64,000 nucleotides of DNA from Chryseobacterium oranimense (GCF_025244725.1 NZ_CP104203.1:744001-808000), one strand, 5' to 3'; counted from the stretch's first letter, positions 34,035 to 42,971 are shown. Translations and numbers: made by a program. Notes: generated by a model from the letters alone, not told the origin.

Positions 34035-34565
34035 ATGTCTTTAATGGAAAAGGAATTTTTGGAGAAAATAGAGAAGCATAAAGGTGTTATCTTTAAGATC
34101 TCTAAAATGTATATGGATGATCAGGATGATCAGAATGATCTCTATCAGGAGATCATTTATCAGGCCTGGAAATCATACGGCGATTTCCAGAGGAGAAGTG
34201 ACTTCTCAACCTGGCTCTACAGAACTGCACTTAATACAGCAATCGTATTTCTTCGTAGCGAAAAAAAACGTAGTTTTATACAAAATCAGGGCATAGAGAA
34301 TCTTGTTGTTCCGCAGGAGTCTTATAATGATGCAGATGACAGAAATATGAAGTTAATGTATGAAGCCATCCATCAGCTCAGCCCTATAGACAAAGCACTG
34401 ATCTTTTTCTTTTTGGAAGATTTTTCTGGTAAAGAAATTGCCAGCCAGTTGGGCATAACTGAAGTGAATGCCCGCGTAAAACTGAACAGGGCCAAAACAA
34501 AACTGAAGGAGATTATCGAAAAGCAAAAGAACACATCGGATTTAAAACAAAACAAATGGAGTTAG
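34035..34565 (+). CDS. ECF-type RNA polymerase sigma factor
   Basis: 176 aa. Region 2 (LYQEIIYQAWKSYGDFQRRSDFSTWLYRTALN) and region 4 (LSPIDKALIFFFLEDFSGKEIASQLGIT) are clear, and regions 1.1 and 3 are absent, so it is an extracytoplasmic-function sigma factor. MSLMEKEF is used; a second ATG three codons on is equally possible. Its stop overlaps the next gene by 10 nt, which encodes a multi-span membrane protein and is the natural candidate for its anti-sigma partner. The signal it senses is unknown. Confidence 0.9.
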   Translation: MSLMEKEFLEKIEKHKGVIFKISKMYMDDQDDQNDLYQEIIYQAWKSYGDFQRRSDFSTWLYRTALNTAIVFLRSEKKRSFIQNQGIENLVVPQESYNDADDRNMKLMYEAIHQLSPIDKALIFFFLEDFSGKEIASQLGITEVNARVKLNRAKTKLKEIIEKQKNTSDLKQNKWS

Positions 34566-35371
34566 AAAATTTTAAAGAACTTTGGGATAAGGATAACAGA
34601 CAGGATCTGCCTGAGATTTCTTTGGAAAAGCAGGGAGAAATTCATTCTCCCATGCAGATGCTGAAGCTTAATATGCAAACGGAATTCTGGCTGATGCTCG
34701 TTACCTTGCCTATGCTTCTTATAGGGTTTCCCTTTGCTGCAAGAGATACAAATATCATTATTATATCAGCTTTTGTAGTGGCCCTGACACTGGCTTTTAT
34801 CATCTATTTTTATTCCCGTTTTCTCAAACTTTACAAAATATTATGCAAAAGCGGGATTAATACCAATTATGATCTGTTTAACCTAAAAACGCAGCTTTTA
34901 ATATCAAAAGAAATCTATATTTCCTACTATATTTCCTATATTCCTCTCGCTTTCCTGCTATCCCTTATCCAGATCAATTTCCATTTTGAGATAAAATATA
35001 ACCTGGCTATTTTCGGAGTTAGCTTCCTGATTACCCTGATGCTGGTCTGGTTTATTATAAGATATTGGATATATTATATGTATGGCAGGTACATAGAAGA
35101 TGTGGTACGCCTGGTGGATGAACTGAACGGAGTGGAAACAGGTCCCCAAAAAGTACGCGGAAATTCATGGTTTGAACGTTCTCAGAAATTTTTTATCAAA
35201 AAGTTCGGACTCAAGGGAAATATCCTGAATACCGTCCTGTGGTTTGTCTCGGTATATATTTTTATTATTGCATTTTTAACAATTGTTCTCGTCCTTTTCA
35301 TAGTCATTGGGGTCAAACTGCATTTTATTGATATTTATTCCCTTCAAAAGGCTTTAAATAACCTGAATTAA
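34556..35371 (+). CDS. Multi-span membrane protein, likely partner of the ECF sigma factor
   Basis: 271 aa, starting inside the end of the sigma gene (10-nt overlap). A hydrophilic N-terminus of about 40 residues (MELENFKELWDKDNRQDLP) is followed by about five predicted membrane segments (near 45-62, 66-86, 122-142, 147-170 and 232-260). The cytosolic N-terminus is of the length seen in membrane-bound anti-sigma factors, but it does not carry a recognised anti-sigma domain or zinc motif. Function as an anti-sigma factor rests on the overlap only. Confidence 0.7.
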   Translation: MELENFKELWDKDNRQDLPEISLEKQGEIHSPMQMLKLNMQTEFWLMLVTLPMLLIGFPFAARDTNIIIISAFVVALTLAFIIYFYSRFLKLYKILCKSGINTNYDLFNLKTQLLISKEIYISYYISYIPLAFLLSLIQINFHFEIKYNLAIFGVSFLITLMLVWFIIRYWIYYMYGRYIEDVVRLVDELNGVETGPQKVRGNSWFERSQKFFIKKFGLKGNILNTVLWFVSVYIFIIAFLTIVLVLFIVIGVKLHFIDIYSLQKALNNLN

Positions 35372-35757
35372 AGATTTAATCCTGAAATTCGATTAAAACA
35401 TAAACAAGATCCTGGCAAACAATTGTCGGGATTTTTATTGATCATAGATTTTACAAGATTATCACAATGGATGTTTATGTTATTAATAAAGGCTTTTATA
35501 AGCATTCAATAAATATGAACATGAAAATTTATTTTTTAATGTAATTTTTTTCTAAAAAAGTGTAACATTTTCATTTTTATTCTACTAACTGTTATAAGCG
35601 GGAAAAATATCAGGCTCATATTTATGATTGCCAATTTAACTGACTGTTCAATTTTAGTAGAAATACTTCGTGAGTAATTATTAATTAGAGATTATTTCGT
35701 TACAAAGAATCTGTTTCATAGACAGATGTGGAGTAGAGCTTAAAAAAACACACAACT
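35372..35757 (+). other. Gene-poor region with a possible small RNA
   Basis: After a weak hairpin behind the membrane-protein gene (about 35407-35440), some 300 nt carry no supported frame. Near the end come hairpin ATCTGT / ACAGAT (35709-35714 / 35722-35727) and then a strong plus-strand terminator at 35758-35790, with no gene between. This is the layout of a free-standing small RNA ending at 35790; its identity and 5' end are unknown. Confidence 0.35.
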
Positions 35758-35790
35758 AACCCAACAGGAAATTTCTGTTGGGTTTTTATT
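35758..35790 (+). terminator. Orphan plus-strand terminator
   Basis: Perfect AACCCAACAG / CTGTTGGGTT stem with 7-nt loop and TTTTATTT after; the nearest plus-strand gene ends almost 390 nt upstream. Confidence 0.85.
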
Positions 35791-35796
35791 TAAATA

Positions 35797-35837
35797 AAGT
35801 GAAAACAGTTTCGGCAGGCTGAAAGCCCGCCGAAACT
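35797..35837 (-). terminator. Terminator of the S41 peptidase gene
   Basis: Minus-strand stem AGTTTCGGCGGGC / GCCTGCCGAAACT (one G-U) with a 5-nt loop is followed by GTTTTCACTTT. Confidence 0.8.
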
Positions 35838-35844
35838 CTATAAA

Positions 35845-37398
35845 TTATCTGTTTTGTTTTTCCTTGGCGATTTCTTTTTTCACCCATTCCAGTTGTGGAT
35901 CCTTTTTGTTAATAATGTCCTGCATACTTTCTTTAATGGTGACATCCGGGGAAACACCTCTTTTGGTATTTTGAAAATCAATATTGGGTTGTACCAGCAA
36001 TAATCCTATCGGGAAATTGATCCTTGAGTGAGGAAGTTTCTGGTAAGAATAAAACCCGGCTACGGTTCCATCATTGGCGCCTCCCGTTTCTTCGCCAACC
36101 AGAATTGCTCTTTTATCGTATTTCAGTTTTGCGGTGATAATTGAGGATGCAGAAAAACTACCGCCGTTGATCAGTACAAATACTTTACCCTGGAAAGCAT
36201 CCTTTTTTGGTTTTGTAGGTTTGGCGGCCTTCATTTTGTAGTATACTTTCCCGTCCTTTTTATAAGTGCTGAAAGTTTGTGCAAAAACATACGTGGGATA
36301 GGCAAGGCTTTTAAAAGCATACTGGAAAGGAGAACTTTTCCTGAAATAATTGGTTCTAAGCGGAGTAATCCTCGAGGTAAGCTGTGATGGCTTTATCAGT
36401 ACATAGGGTTCCTGGGCAAGATAAGAGTACAGGTTATTGATCTCGTGTAGGGATCCGCCATAATTGTTGCGGACATCTATAATTAAATAGGAGGATCCTG
36501 CGTTCTTTATTTTTTCAAATGTTTCTTTATAAAACCGGTCCGAATAATCGCTTGAAAAGCTTTGGATCTTTAAATAAGCTGTTGTACTGTCTTTATCCAG
36601 GAATTTAAAATTCCGGTTATAAGAATCAGTAAAGGCTACATAATCATTGACTTTCTTTTCCGGAGTCCGTTTTTCCTGTTCTTTATCTTTTTCCAGATCA
36701 GTAATGGATTTAGATTCCCGGTGAAGGATATATACTTGTTTTTTGCCGTTATAAAGAGTTTCTAAATAGGCTTTGTCTGCAAAACCGTTTTCTGCTGTAT
36801 AAAAATTGAAAAAAACATCCTTTAAAAAGTAAGGCTGAAAAGTATCATTATATCCGTCACTGCTGATCAGGGCACGGTATTTCTTTATATAGTCGGATAC
36901 AGGAATATGGTTGATTGATAAAACCTCAGTTCCCGGTTTTATATCGTTTATGGAATCTTTATTTTGAACAATAAACAGACGATTGTCTTTTATATAATAT
37001 TCGAAACGGCTGAACATTCCTTTTTTGTGTTCAAGAGATTTAATTTCCTTTTTAGAAAATTTTTTTCTGGGAATTCTCAATGCCAGATGCCCTTCACGGA
37101 TGTCAGCAATTACAGGCTGTAGTTTAAAATAAAACTGGAGCGGAGTTAGCGGCTGGTCGACGGTTTTTTTAAGGCTGTCAAATTTATAGTCAAGATCCTT
37201 TTTAGAAATGTACCAATAAAGCTGGGGATGCATTTTCTGAAGCTTTAAATAGGCGTAATCTATATCCTCTTTAAGCTCTTCAGTGCCAATACATGCAGTA
37301 CTCTGCTCATTATGCCTTCTAACAGATGAGCATGAGGAAAGTGCTGCAGCCAGCAGTATTATCGAATAATTTTTCAACGTGTTTTGAATTTTTTTCAA
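35845..37398 (-). CDS. S41-family peptidase lipoprotein
   Basis: 517 aa. The lipobox ALSSC places the lipid-modified Cys at residue 23. A PDZ-like segment (GTEVLSINHIPVSDYIKKY, about 150-170) precedes the S41 catalytic core: LIIDVRNNYGGSLHE and the nucleophile Ser in NGGSFSASSI, with the Lys-containing strand AILVGEETGGANDG. It is related to C-terminal processing and tail-specific proteases, but is a membrane-anchored outer or periplasmic form of the Bacteroidota. The substrate is unknown. It is divergent from the MBL-fold gene at 37540. Confidence 0.88.
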   Translation of the reverse strand: MKKIQNTLKNYSIILLAAALSSCSSVRRHNEQSTACIGTEELKEDIDYAYLKLQKMHPQLYWYISKKDLDYKFDSLKKTVDQPLTPLQFYFKLQPVIADIREGHLALRIPRKKFSKKEIKSLEHKKGMFSRFEYYIKDNRLFIVQNKDSINDIKPGTEVLSINHIPVSDYIKKYRALISSDGYNDTFQPYFLKDVFFNFYTAENGFADKAYLETLYNGKKQVYILHRESKSITDLEKDKEQEKRTPEKKVNDYVAFTDSYNRNFKFLDKDSTTAYLKIQSFSSDYSDRFYKETFEKIKNAGSSYLIIDVRNNYGGSLHEINNLYSYLAQEPYVLIKPSQLTSRITPLRTNYFRKSSPFQYAFKSLAYPTYVFAQTFSTYKKDGKVYYKMKAAKPTKPKKDAFQGKVFVLINGGSFSASSIITAKLKYDKRAILVGEETGGANDGTVAGFYSYQKLPHSRINFPIGLLLVQPNIDFQNTKRGVSPDVTIKESMQDIINKKDPQLEWVKKEIAKEKQNR

Positions 37399-37515
37399 TC
37401 GGCTAAGTTAAAAAGTTTAAGATAATTCTGGCTTAAATAAATAATAAATTATTCAGAAACCTTTATAAATTAAGTTAAAAAAATTCTTCAATTTTTAGAT
37501 TAAACCAAAAGTAAA

Positions 37516-37523
37516 TACCTTTG
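37516..37523 (+). promoter_or_regulatory. Promoter -7 box of the UlaG-type hydrolase gene
   Basis: TACCTTTG matches TAnnTTTG 16 nt before the ATG at 37540, implying a very short leader. Confidence 0.5.
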
Positions 37524-37539
37524 CCACTTTATTTTGCAG

Positions 37540-38634
37540 ATGATGTATTTGATTTTACTGGCCGTAGTTTTGGCAGCGGTTTACCTTATTGTGATGAATA
37601 TGCCTGCTTTCGGGACAAAGCCGGAAGGCAGAAGGCTGGAACGGATCAGAAGATCGAAACTTTATAAAAACGGAAAATTCCAGAATATAAGTCATACCCC
37701 GCCTATAGCTGAAGGATACAGCACCATAAAAGTTACTTACGATTTTATCCTGGGAAAAAAACATCCCCTTCTAAAACCTCTGAAAGCTATTCCTTCCATT
37801 CATACAGATTTAAAAAAAATACGGAAAGATGAAGACGTTTTTATCTGGCTGGGACATTCGTCTTATTACCTGCAGACGGATGGCATTTCTTTTCTTATAG
37901 ATCCTGTACTGAGTGTATATGGTTCTCCGTTTAAGTATTTTAACAAAGCTTTTAAAGGCTCGGATATATTTAAGCCGGAAGATATTCCCGATCTGGATTA
38001 CCTGGTGATTACCCATGACCATTTTGACCATCTGGATTATCCTACCGTAAAATCAATTAAAGACCGGACGGGAATGGCTATAGTGCCTTTAGGTGTAGGG
38101 GCTCACCTTGAAAGATGGGGTTACCGTGAGGAAAATTTAATTGAAGATGAATGGGGAGCCCAGGTTCTTTTGAAAAATGATCTGAAAATTACCTTTACGC
38201 CGGCAAGGCATTTTTCGGGAAGAAAAATAAAGCAGAACAACACGCTGTGGACATCCTATGTTTTGGAAACTCCCACAAAAAAGATATTTCTGGGCGGTGA
38301 CAGCGGTTACGACTCCCATTTCGAAGCAATAGGACGCGAATTTGGACCTTTTGACTATGCTGTTCTGGAAAACGGGCAATATGACGAAGCCTGGCGATAC
38401 ATCCATGCGCTTCCGGAAGATGTGGTCCAGGCTGCCATTGACCTTAAGGCTGAAAATATTATTCCTGTTCACTCTTCAAAATTTGCGCTAGCACTCCATC
38501 CCTGGAATGAGCCGCTTCAGAAAATAACAGACTTAGGAAAAGAAAAAGGACTTCGTATACTTACCCCGATGATTGGGGAAGTTTTAAATATGAATAGTAC
38601 CCGCCATCAGTTCAAAGAATGGTGGAAAGAATAA
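37540..38634 (+). CDS. MBL-fold metallo-hydrolase (UlaG / NAPE-PLD-like)
   Basis: 364 aa from ATG 37540 (a TTG six bases earlier is less likely). An N-terminal membrane segment (about residues 2-20) anchors it, facing cytosol or periplasm. The metallo-beta-lactamase fold shows WLGHSSYYLQ, the metal motif THDHFDHLD (HxHxDH), FTPARHFSGR, GGDSGYD and a late VHSSKFALALHPW. This pattern is that of the UlaG / N-acyl-phosphatidylethanolamine phospholipase D group. The substrate is not known. It ends 1 nt from a convergent GNAT gene. Confidence 0.88.
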   Translation: MMYLILLAVVLAAVYLIVMNMPAFGTKPEGRRLERIRRSKLYKNGKFQNISHTPPIAEGYSTIKVTYDFILGKKHPLLKPLKAIPSIHTDLKKIRKDEDVFIWLGHSSYYLQTDGISFLIDPVLSVYGSPFKYFNKAFKGSDIFKPEDIPDLDYLVITHDHFDHLDYPTVKSIKDRTGMAIVPLGVGAHLERWGYREENLIEDEWGAQVLLKNDLKITFTPARHFSGRKIKQNNTLWTSYVLETPTKKIFLGGDSGYDSHFEAIGREFGPFDYAVLENGQYDEAWRYIHALPEDVVQAAIDLKAENIIPVHSSKFALALHPWNEPLQKITDLGKEKGLRILTPMIGEVLNMNSTRHQFKEWWKE

Positions 38635-38635
38635 T

Positions 38636-38923
38636 TCAGGCATGCCAGATATCTTTATATCTTGCAGGGTGATTTTCAAACTGTTGGCGTACAAAGTCAC
38701 ATTCAGGGTCTACCAGCAGATCTTTCTCCTCAGAATAGCGAACCAGCTCATCAAGAAGCATTTTGGCATATCCGTGGCCTTCACGTTCTTCGATAATTTT
38801 AGTGTAATAAACAATCAGCAGCCTGCCGTCTATTTTTATTGACATATATCCGGCTTTTTCTCCATCAATTAACAGCTGCAGCTCATCTTGATATGGTGAT
38901 ATTTCAAACTTTATATTTTCCAT
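38636..38923 (-). CDS. Small GNAT-like N-acetyltransferase (YjdJ type)
   Basis: 95 aa. The compact acetyl-CoA-binding core REGHGYAKMLLDELVRYSEEK (the R/Q-x-x-G-x-G/A motif) and the C-terminal VDPECDFVRQQFENHPARYKDIW are diagnostic of the short YjdJ-type acetyltransferases (about 90 aa). Target unknown. It is convergent with the UlaG-type gene. Confidence 0.87.
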   Translation of the reverse strand: MENIKFEISPYQDELQLLIDGEKAGYMSIKIDGRLLIVYYTKIIEEREGHGYAKMLLDELVRYSEEKDLLVDPECDFVRQQFENHPARYKDIWHA

Positions 38924-39354
38924 AATAATTAAGATTTAATTGAGTTAAATGACTTGCTTCATTTCCGTTCACGAAGCATTTACTAATCTGGCAACATTAT
39001 AATCCTTCCGGATTTGAAATTCTCCTTTTAAAATTACAAATTAAAATAATACAAAACAGGGCTTTTCCCGGAACTTAACAAATTTTAAGCTCTTTTTAGC
39101 CTTAAAACAAGATGAGATAGTAAAATAATAGATGGAATTAAAACTTTCTTATTTATAAAAACTAAGTAATAATTCATATCATTACATAATTTCAAAAAGA
39201 TATTTACCATATCATGAAAGAAAATTAGGTGAATTATTTCGTTCAGATTATCAGTTAGTTATAGTTTATTTAACAAACATTGGGAATAGGAAAAAATGAC
39301 TTGGCATTTTAATTGACTATCCTAATGCAGTTTAACTTTAAAATAAGCTAGAAG
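38924..39354. other. Intergenic region without recognised content
   Basis: A 430-nt AT-rich spacer separating divergent genes. I found no supported frame, RNA, terminator or repeat; both promoters should be here but no TAnnTTTG box was certain. Confidence 0.3.
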
Positions 39355-39804
39355 ATGAAAAAAATATTAATCGCATTAATGCTTGCAGGAACATTTGGCC
39401 TCACTTATGCACAATCAGATTATTATAACGATTACAGAAGAAGTATAACGGATATCAACTGGCAGACAGTAGCTGCCGATCTTTTGCTTTCTGTTGCACA
39501 AACCAATCAGCTGAATGCTTTAAACGACAGATATCGTGATTACGATTCATGGAACAGGGTATATGTAAGCAATCCAGACCGTTGGAGAGAAGACCGTTAC
39601 TATGAAGTGGAAAGAATTCTTGGAAGAGAAAAATATGCCCGATTTAAAACCAAATACTATAAAGGCCAGAATCCGGTAGCAGTTTACAACCGCAATAAAA
39701 ATAATTACAAGAAATATAATTCCAAACAGTACAAAGATTACAGAAAGGAGTATAAAAAAGAGCATAAAGAGGAATATAAAGAATACAAAAAGAAACATCA
39801 TTAA
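39355..39804 (+). CDS. Hypothetical exported protein with a Lys/Tyr-rich tail
   Basis: 149 aa; signal peptide MKKILIALMLAGTFGLTYAQ. The middle (NWQTVAADLLLSVAQTNQLNALNDRYRDYDSW) is helical and contains DRYYEVERILGREKYARF. The last 40 residues are a low-complexity basic tail of Lys, Tyr, Glu and His. Such tails occur on envelope proteins that touch nucleic acid or polyanions, but this is unproven. It has its own terminator. Confidence 0.7.
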   Translation: MKKILIALMLAGTFGLTYAQSDYYNDYRRSITDINWQTVAADLLLSVAQTNQLNALNDRYRDYDSWNRVYVSNPDRWREDRYYEVERILGREKYARFKTKYYKGQNPVAVYNRNKNNYKKYNSKQYKDYRKEYKKEHKEEYKEYKKKHH

Positions 39805-39834
39805 GTCTCCAATATCAACTATATATTCAATTTA

Positions 39835-39860
39835 ATGGCCGGCATTTGTCGGCCTTTTTT
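39835..39860 (+). terminator. Terminator of the Lys/Tyr-tail protein gene
   Basis: GGCCGGC / GTCGGCC (one G-U) with an ATTT loop, then TTTTTT. Confidence 0.83.
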
Positions 39861-39889
39861 ATTTTATGGATTAGAAAGTATATATTTAT

Positions 39890-39906
39890 TTGTTTGAATT
39901 TTATAA
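39890..39906 (+). promoter_or_regulatory. Probable AraC operator upstream of the araC-type gene
   Basis: TTGTTTGAATTTTATAA is identical to 40814-40830, which lies at the end of this regulator's gene, upstream of the aldo/keto reductase. The position 9-25 nt before the ATG suggests autoregulation. Confidence 0.5.
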
Positions 39907-39915
39907 CTTAGTACT

Positions 39916-40821
39916 ATGGAATCCAGAGAAACAATTAAAGAATTTTATTTACGGAATGCTCCTATGGAAAGAGTGGATACCGCAGCGACGTCTGGGATAG
40001 GTCATTTTAATGTCTTTTCGCGCGAAAGTTGCTCATTGGTATCACCTTACAGCAGGAGAGACTATTATAAAATTTCGCTCATCATAGGAAAAGGAAAACT
40101 TCATTATGCCAACAAATGGATTCATGTAGACCGCCCGGCGCTCTTATTTTCCAATCCTGTGGTTCCTTATTCCTGGGAAGCGGATGATGAGGATCAAAAA
40201 GGCTGGTTCTGCCTGTTTACGGACCAGTTCCTGCAAAATGGGACACGTCTTAGAAATCTCATGGATTCCCAGCTTTTTAAAATTGGCGGAACTCCCGTTT
40301 TCTTTGTTGATGAAGATCAGCAAGCCATCATCTCCGGCCTTTTTACCAAGATGATGACCGAGATTCAGACAGAGTATATGCACAAATATGATATGCTTCG
40401 TGCCTGCCTTCATCTTATGATTCATGAAGCTATGAAAATGCGGCCTGCAGAGAGTTTTGAGCCTTATCAGAATGCTTCCCACAGAGTAGTGTCATTGTTT
40501 ATGGAGCTGTTGGAAAGGCAGTTTCCGATCGACAGTCCCGAAGCATTCCTGAAACTAAAAACACCTAATGATTATGCGCAGAACCTTTCTATTCATGTCA
40601 ATTCTTTAAACCGGGCAGTCAAAGAAATGACCGGGAAAACGACAAGTCAGCAGATTGCTTCCCGGATCACTCAGGAAGCCAATGCTTTGCTGAAACATAC
40701 GGACTGGAATATTTCCGAGATTGCCTACGGCTTAGGATTCGAAGAGCCTGCCTATTTTACCAATTTCTTTAAAAAACAGACCGGATTGGCTCCCAATGAA
40801 GCCAGAACAACAGTTGTTTGA
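39916..40821 (+). CDS. AraC-family transcriptional regulator
   Basis: 301 aa. The C-terminal ~100 residues hold two helix-turn-helix motifs; the second (NISEIAYGLGFEEPAYFTNFFKKQTG) is the AraC signature. The N-terminal half is a beta-barrel sensor (RPALLFSNPVVPYSWE, WFCLFTDQFLQNG). The aldo/keto reductase gene begins 88 nt downstream. Two copies of its likely operator lie in front of that gene and one before its own start. Confidence 0.9.
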   Translation: MESRETIKEFYLRNAPMERVDTAATSGIGHFNVFSRESCSLVSPYSRRDYYKISLIIGKGKLHYANKWIHVDRPALLFSNPVVPYSWEADDEDQKGWFCLFTDQFLQNGTRLRNLMDSQLFKIGGTPVFFVDEDQQAIISGLFTKMMTEIQTEYMHKYDMLRACLHLMIHEAMKMRPAESFEPYQNASHRVVSLFMELLERQFPIDSPEAFLKLKTPNDYAQNLSIHVNSLNRAVKEMTGKTTSQQIASRITQEANALLKHTDWNISEIAYGLGFEEPAYFTNFFKKQTGLAPNEARTTVV

Positions 40822-40853
40822 ATTTTATAATTCTTAGTTTGAATTCTATATTC
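40814..40853 (+). promoter_or_regulatory. Paired AraC-type operator upstream of the aldo/keto reductase gene
   Basis: GTTTGAATTTTATAATTC at 40816 and GTTTGAATTCTATATTC at 40837 are direct repeats exactly 21 bp apart, two helical turns, as in AraC half-sites. The first overlaps the regulator's stop codon. TAATTTTG (40874-40881) downstream fits the -7 box. Confidence 0.55.
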
Positions 40854-40873
40854 TATTCATCCGATTCTTGTTC

Positions 40874-40881
40874 TAATTTTG
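40874..40881 (+). promoter_or_regulatory. Promoter -7 box of the aldo/keto reductase gene
   Basis: TAATTTTG (TAnnTTTG), 28 nt before the ATG and about 20 nt downstream of the operator repeats. Confidence 0.55.
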
Positions 40882-40909
40882 TTTTATCAAATTTAAAATC
40901 ACAGCAATT

Positions 40910-41911
40910 ATGAAATTCAGAAAATTAGGAAACACAGGAGAGCAGCTATCTGCAATAGGTTTGGGATGTATGGGGATGAGCTTTGCCTATGGCCCGGCCG
41001 ATGAACAGGAAAGCATCAATACGCTGCATAAAGCATTGGATTTAGGAGTAAATTTCTGGGACACCGCAGATATGTATGCTGCCGGAGAGAACGAGAAATT
41101 AATTTCAAAAGTTCTGGTTCCGAACCGCGATAAGATCTTTATTGCCACCAAATTCGGATTCAGATTTAAAGATGGGAAACCAAGCCACAGCGGAGCTCCC
41201 GGAACCTATTTCGACGGTTCGCCGGAATGGATCAGACAGGCGGTGGATTTAAGCCTTCAGAGACTAAAAATCGACACCATTGATCTTTATTATGCCCATA
41301 GGGTAGACCCGAATGTTCCGGTAGAAGAAACGGTAGGCGCAATGGCAGAACTCGTTAAAGAAGGAAAAGTGAAATACCTTGGCTTGTCAGAAGCTTCCGC
41401 AGAATCTATCAGAAAAGCAAACGAAATTCACCCGATTACAGCATTGCAGTCGGAGTATTCTATCCTTACCAAAGACATAGAAAAAGAAATACTTCCTACC
41501 ATCAGGGAATTGGGTATCACACTGGTTCCTTACTCGCCTCTGGCAAGAGGGCTTTTTGCCAACATCAATGAAGTACAGAATTTCGGCGATGAAGATTTTA
41601 GAAAAACATTGCCGCGATATCAGGCGGAATATCTGGAAAATAACAAGAACCTGGCAAGAGAAATCAATGAATTTGCAGCGTCTAAAGGTATCAAAGGAAC
41701 TCAGCTGGCCTTAGCCTGGGTTCTGAACCAGGGAGAAGATATCATTCCGATCCCTGGAACCAAACGAATCAAATATCTTCAGGAGAATATCGAAGCCGTG
41801 AACATCGATCTTTCGCCATCGGACCTGGAAACTATTGATGCCCTTCTGAAAAAATACCCTAACGTAGGCGAAAGATATACAGAAGGTTCCATGAAATTGG
41901 TAAATAACTAA
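40910..41911 (+). CDS. Aldo/keto reductase
   Basis: 333 aa TIM-barrel NADPH oxidoreductase. The tetrad is readable: Asp and Tyr in WDTADMYAAGENE, Lys in ATKFGFRF and His in LYYAHRVDP; the C-terminal NADPH loop is PIPGTKRIKYLQEN. The MGMSFAYG start and the size fit the AKR13/YajO-like group. Family members reduce aldehydes, methylglyoxal or quinones; the inducer may be sensed by the upstream AraC regulator. Confidence 0.92.
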   Translation: MKFRKLGNTGEQLSAIGLGCMGMSFAYGPADEQESINTLHKALDLGVNFWDTADMYAAGENEKLISKVLVPNRDKIFIATKFGFRFKDGKPSHSGAPGTYFDGSPEWIRQAVDLSLQRLKIDTIDLYYAHRVDPNVPVEETVGAMAELVKEGKVKYLGLSEASAESIRKANEIHPITALQSEYSILTKDIEKEILPTIRELGITLVPYSPLARGLFANINEVQNFGDEDFRKTLPRYQAEYLENNKNLAREINEFAASKGIKGTQLALAWVLNQGEDIIPIPGTKRIKYLQENIEAVNIDLSPSDLETIDALLKKYPNVGERYTEGSMKLVNN

Positions 41912-41924
41912 AAAAATATACCTT

Positions 41925-41960
41925 CAGACTCCTGTTTATTATTCAGGAGTCTGTATTTTT
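41925..41960 (+). terminator. Terminator of the aldo/keto reductase gene
   Basis: CAGACTCCTG / CAGGAGTCTG (10 bp, 9-nt loop), then TATTTTT. Confidence 0.86.
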
Positions 41961-41978
41961 ATACATACACATTTGATT

Positions 41979-42971
41979 ATGAACAGAAGAGAACTTTTAA
42001 AAAGCGGACTGATGGCAGGCGCATTAAGCTTCGTCCCTTTTTCTGGTGTCTTTGCAGGCACTAAAATGCTCCCGCTCAATTTTGAGGAAGATCTTTCGGG
42101 ATTTAAAAAGATCAAGTTTGGTGAACTGGAACTTTTTATTCTTACGGACGGATACATTCACGAGAAAAGTATTGATACATTTGCTCCAAGAGCAGATATT
42201 TCCCAGCTAAAAGCAATTCTAAGGGATAATTTCCGCTCCGACGACTCTATAGACATGGCGATGAATCTGATGCTTGTTAAAACAAAGGACAGGCTCATTT
42301 TACTGGATGCCGGAATGGGTATTTTTGCGGATGAAAGAACAGGATTTATTCTGAAAAGTTTACAGAAAGCCGGATTTTCTCCAAAAGATATAACAGATGT
42401 TTTCATCTCCCATGCTCATCCGGATCACATTGGCGGGGTGGTAGATAAACAGAATAATCTGGTTTTTCCCAATGCTAATTTCCATATCTCAAAAATTGAA
42501 TATGATTTCTGGCTGCAGGCTTCCATCAAAGATTTTAAAAACAGCTTTTTAAAGAATCAGCCGGAATTCCTTAACCAGATCATTCCGCCTATCCAGAATA
42601 TCCTTAAAACAATCCGCCCGAAGCTGAAATTTTATGATTTTAAAAAGCCTCTGTTCGATCATTTCAGTTTTCAGCTGGCTCCGGGACATACACCCGGCCT
42701 TACGGTCATGACAATTTCTTCAGGCACTGAAAAGCTCATGTATATTGCAGACCTGATCCATTCTGATGTTATTCTTTTTCCACACCCCGAATGGGGATTT
42801 TCAGGTGATACGGATCTGGATATTGCTGCAGAATCCCGTAAGAAATTACTTAATCAGTTGGCAGAAACCAGAACCAAAGCTTTTGCTTATCATCTTCCGT
42901 GGCCGGGCCTTGGCTTTACAAAGAAAAAGAATGCTGCCTATGAATGGATTCCGGAGATTTTTATGAGTTAA
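41979..42971 (+). CDS. MBL-fold metallo-hydrolase with Tat-like signal
   Basis: 330 aa from ATG 41979. The N-terminus MNRRELLKSGLMAGALSF has the twin-arginine and hydrophobic core of a Tat signal, so it is exported folded, probably with metals bound. The MBL core has FISHAHPDHIGG (HxHxDH), HISKIEYDFW, LAPGHTPGLTVM and IADLIHSD. The arrangement resembles the AHL-lactonase-like group, but the substrate is not established. It may share the regulon of the AraC/AKR genes, although a terminator separates them. Confidence 0.87.
   Translation: MNRRELLKSGLMAGALSFVPFSGVFAGTKMLPLNFEEDLSGFKKIKFGELELFILTDGYIHEKSIDTFAPRADISQLKAILRDNFRSDDSIDMAMNLMLVKTKDRLILLDAGMGIFADERTGFILKSLQKAGFSPKDITDVFISHAHPDHIGGVVDKQNNLVFPNANFHISKIEYDFWLQASIKDFKNSFLKNQPEFLNQIIPPIQNILKTIRPKLKFYDFKKPLFDHFSFQLAPGHTPGLTVMTISSGTEKLMYIADLIHSDVILFPHPEWGFSGDTDLDIAAESRKKLLNQLAETRTKAFAYHLPWPGLGFTKKKNAAYEWIPEIFMS

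Noticed and set aside
35468..35545. A 25-codon frame in the gap after the membrane-protein gene
   Set aside because: Too short, no ribosome binding site and no recognisable pattern.
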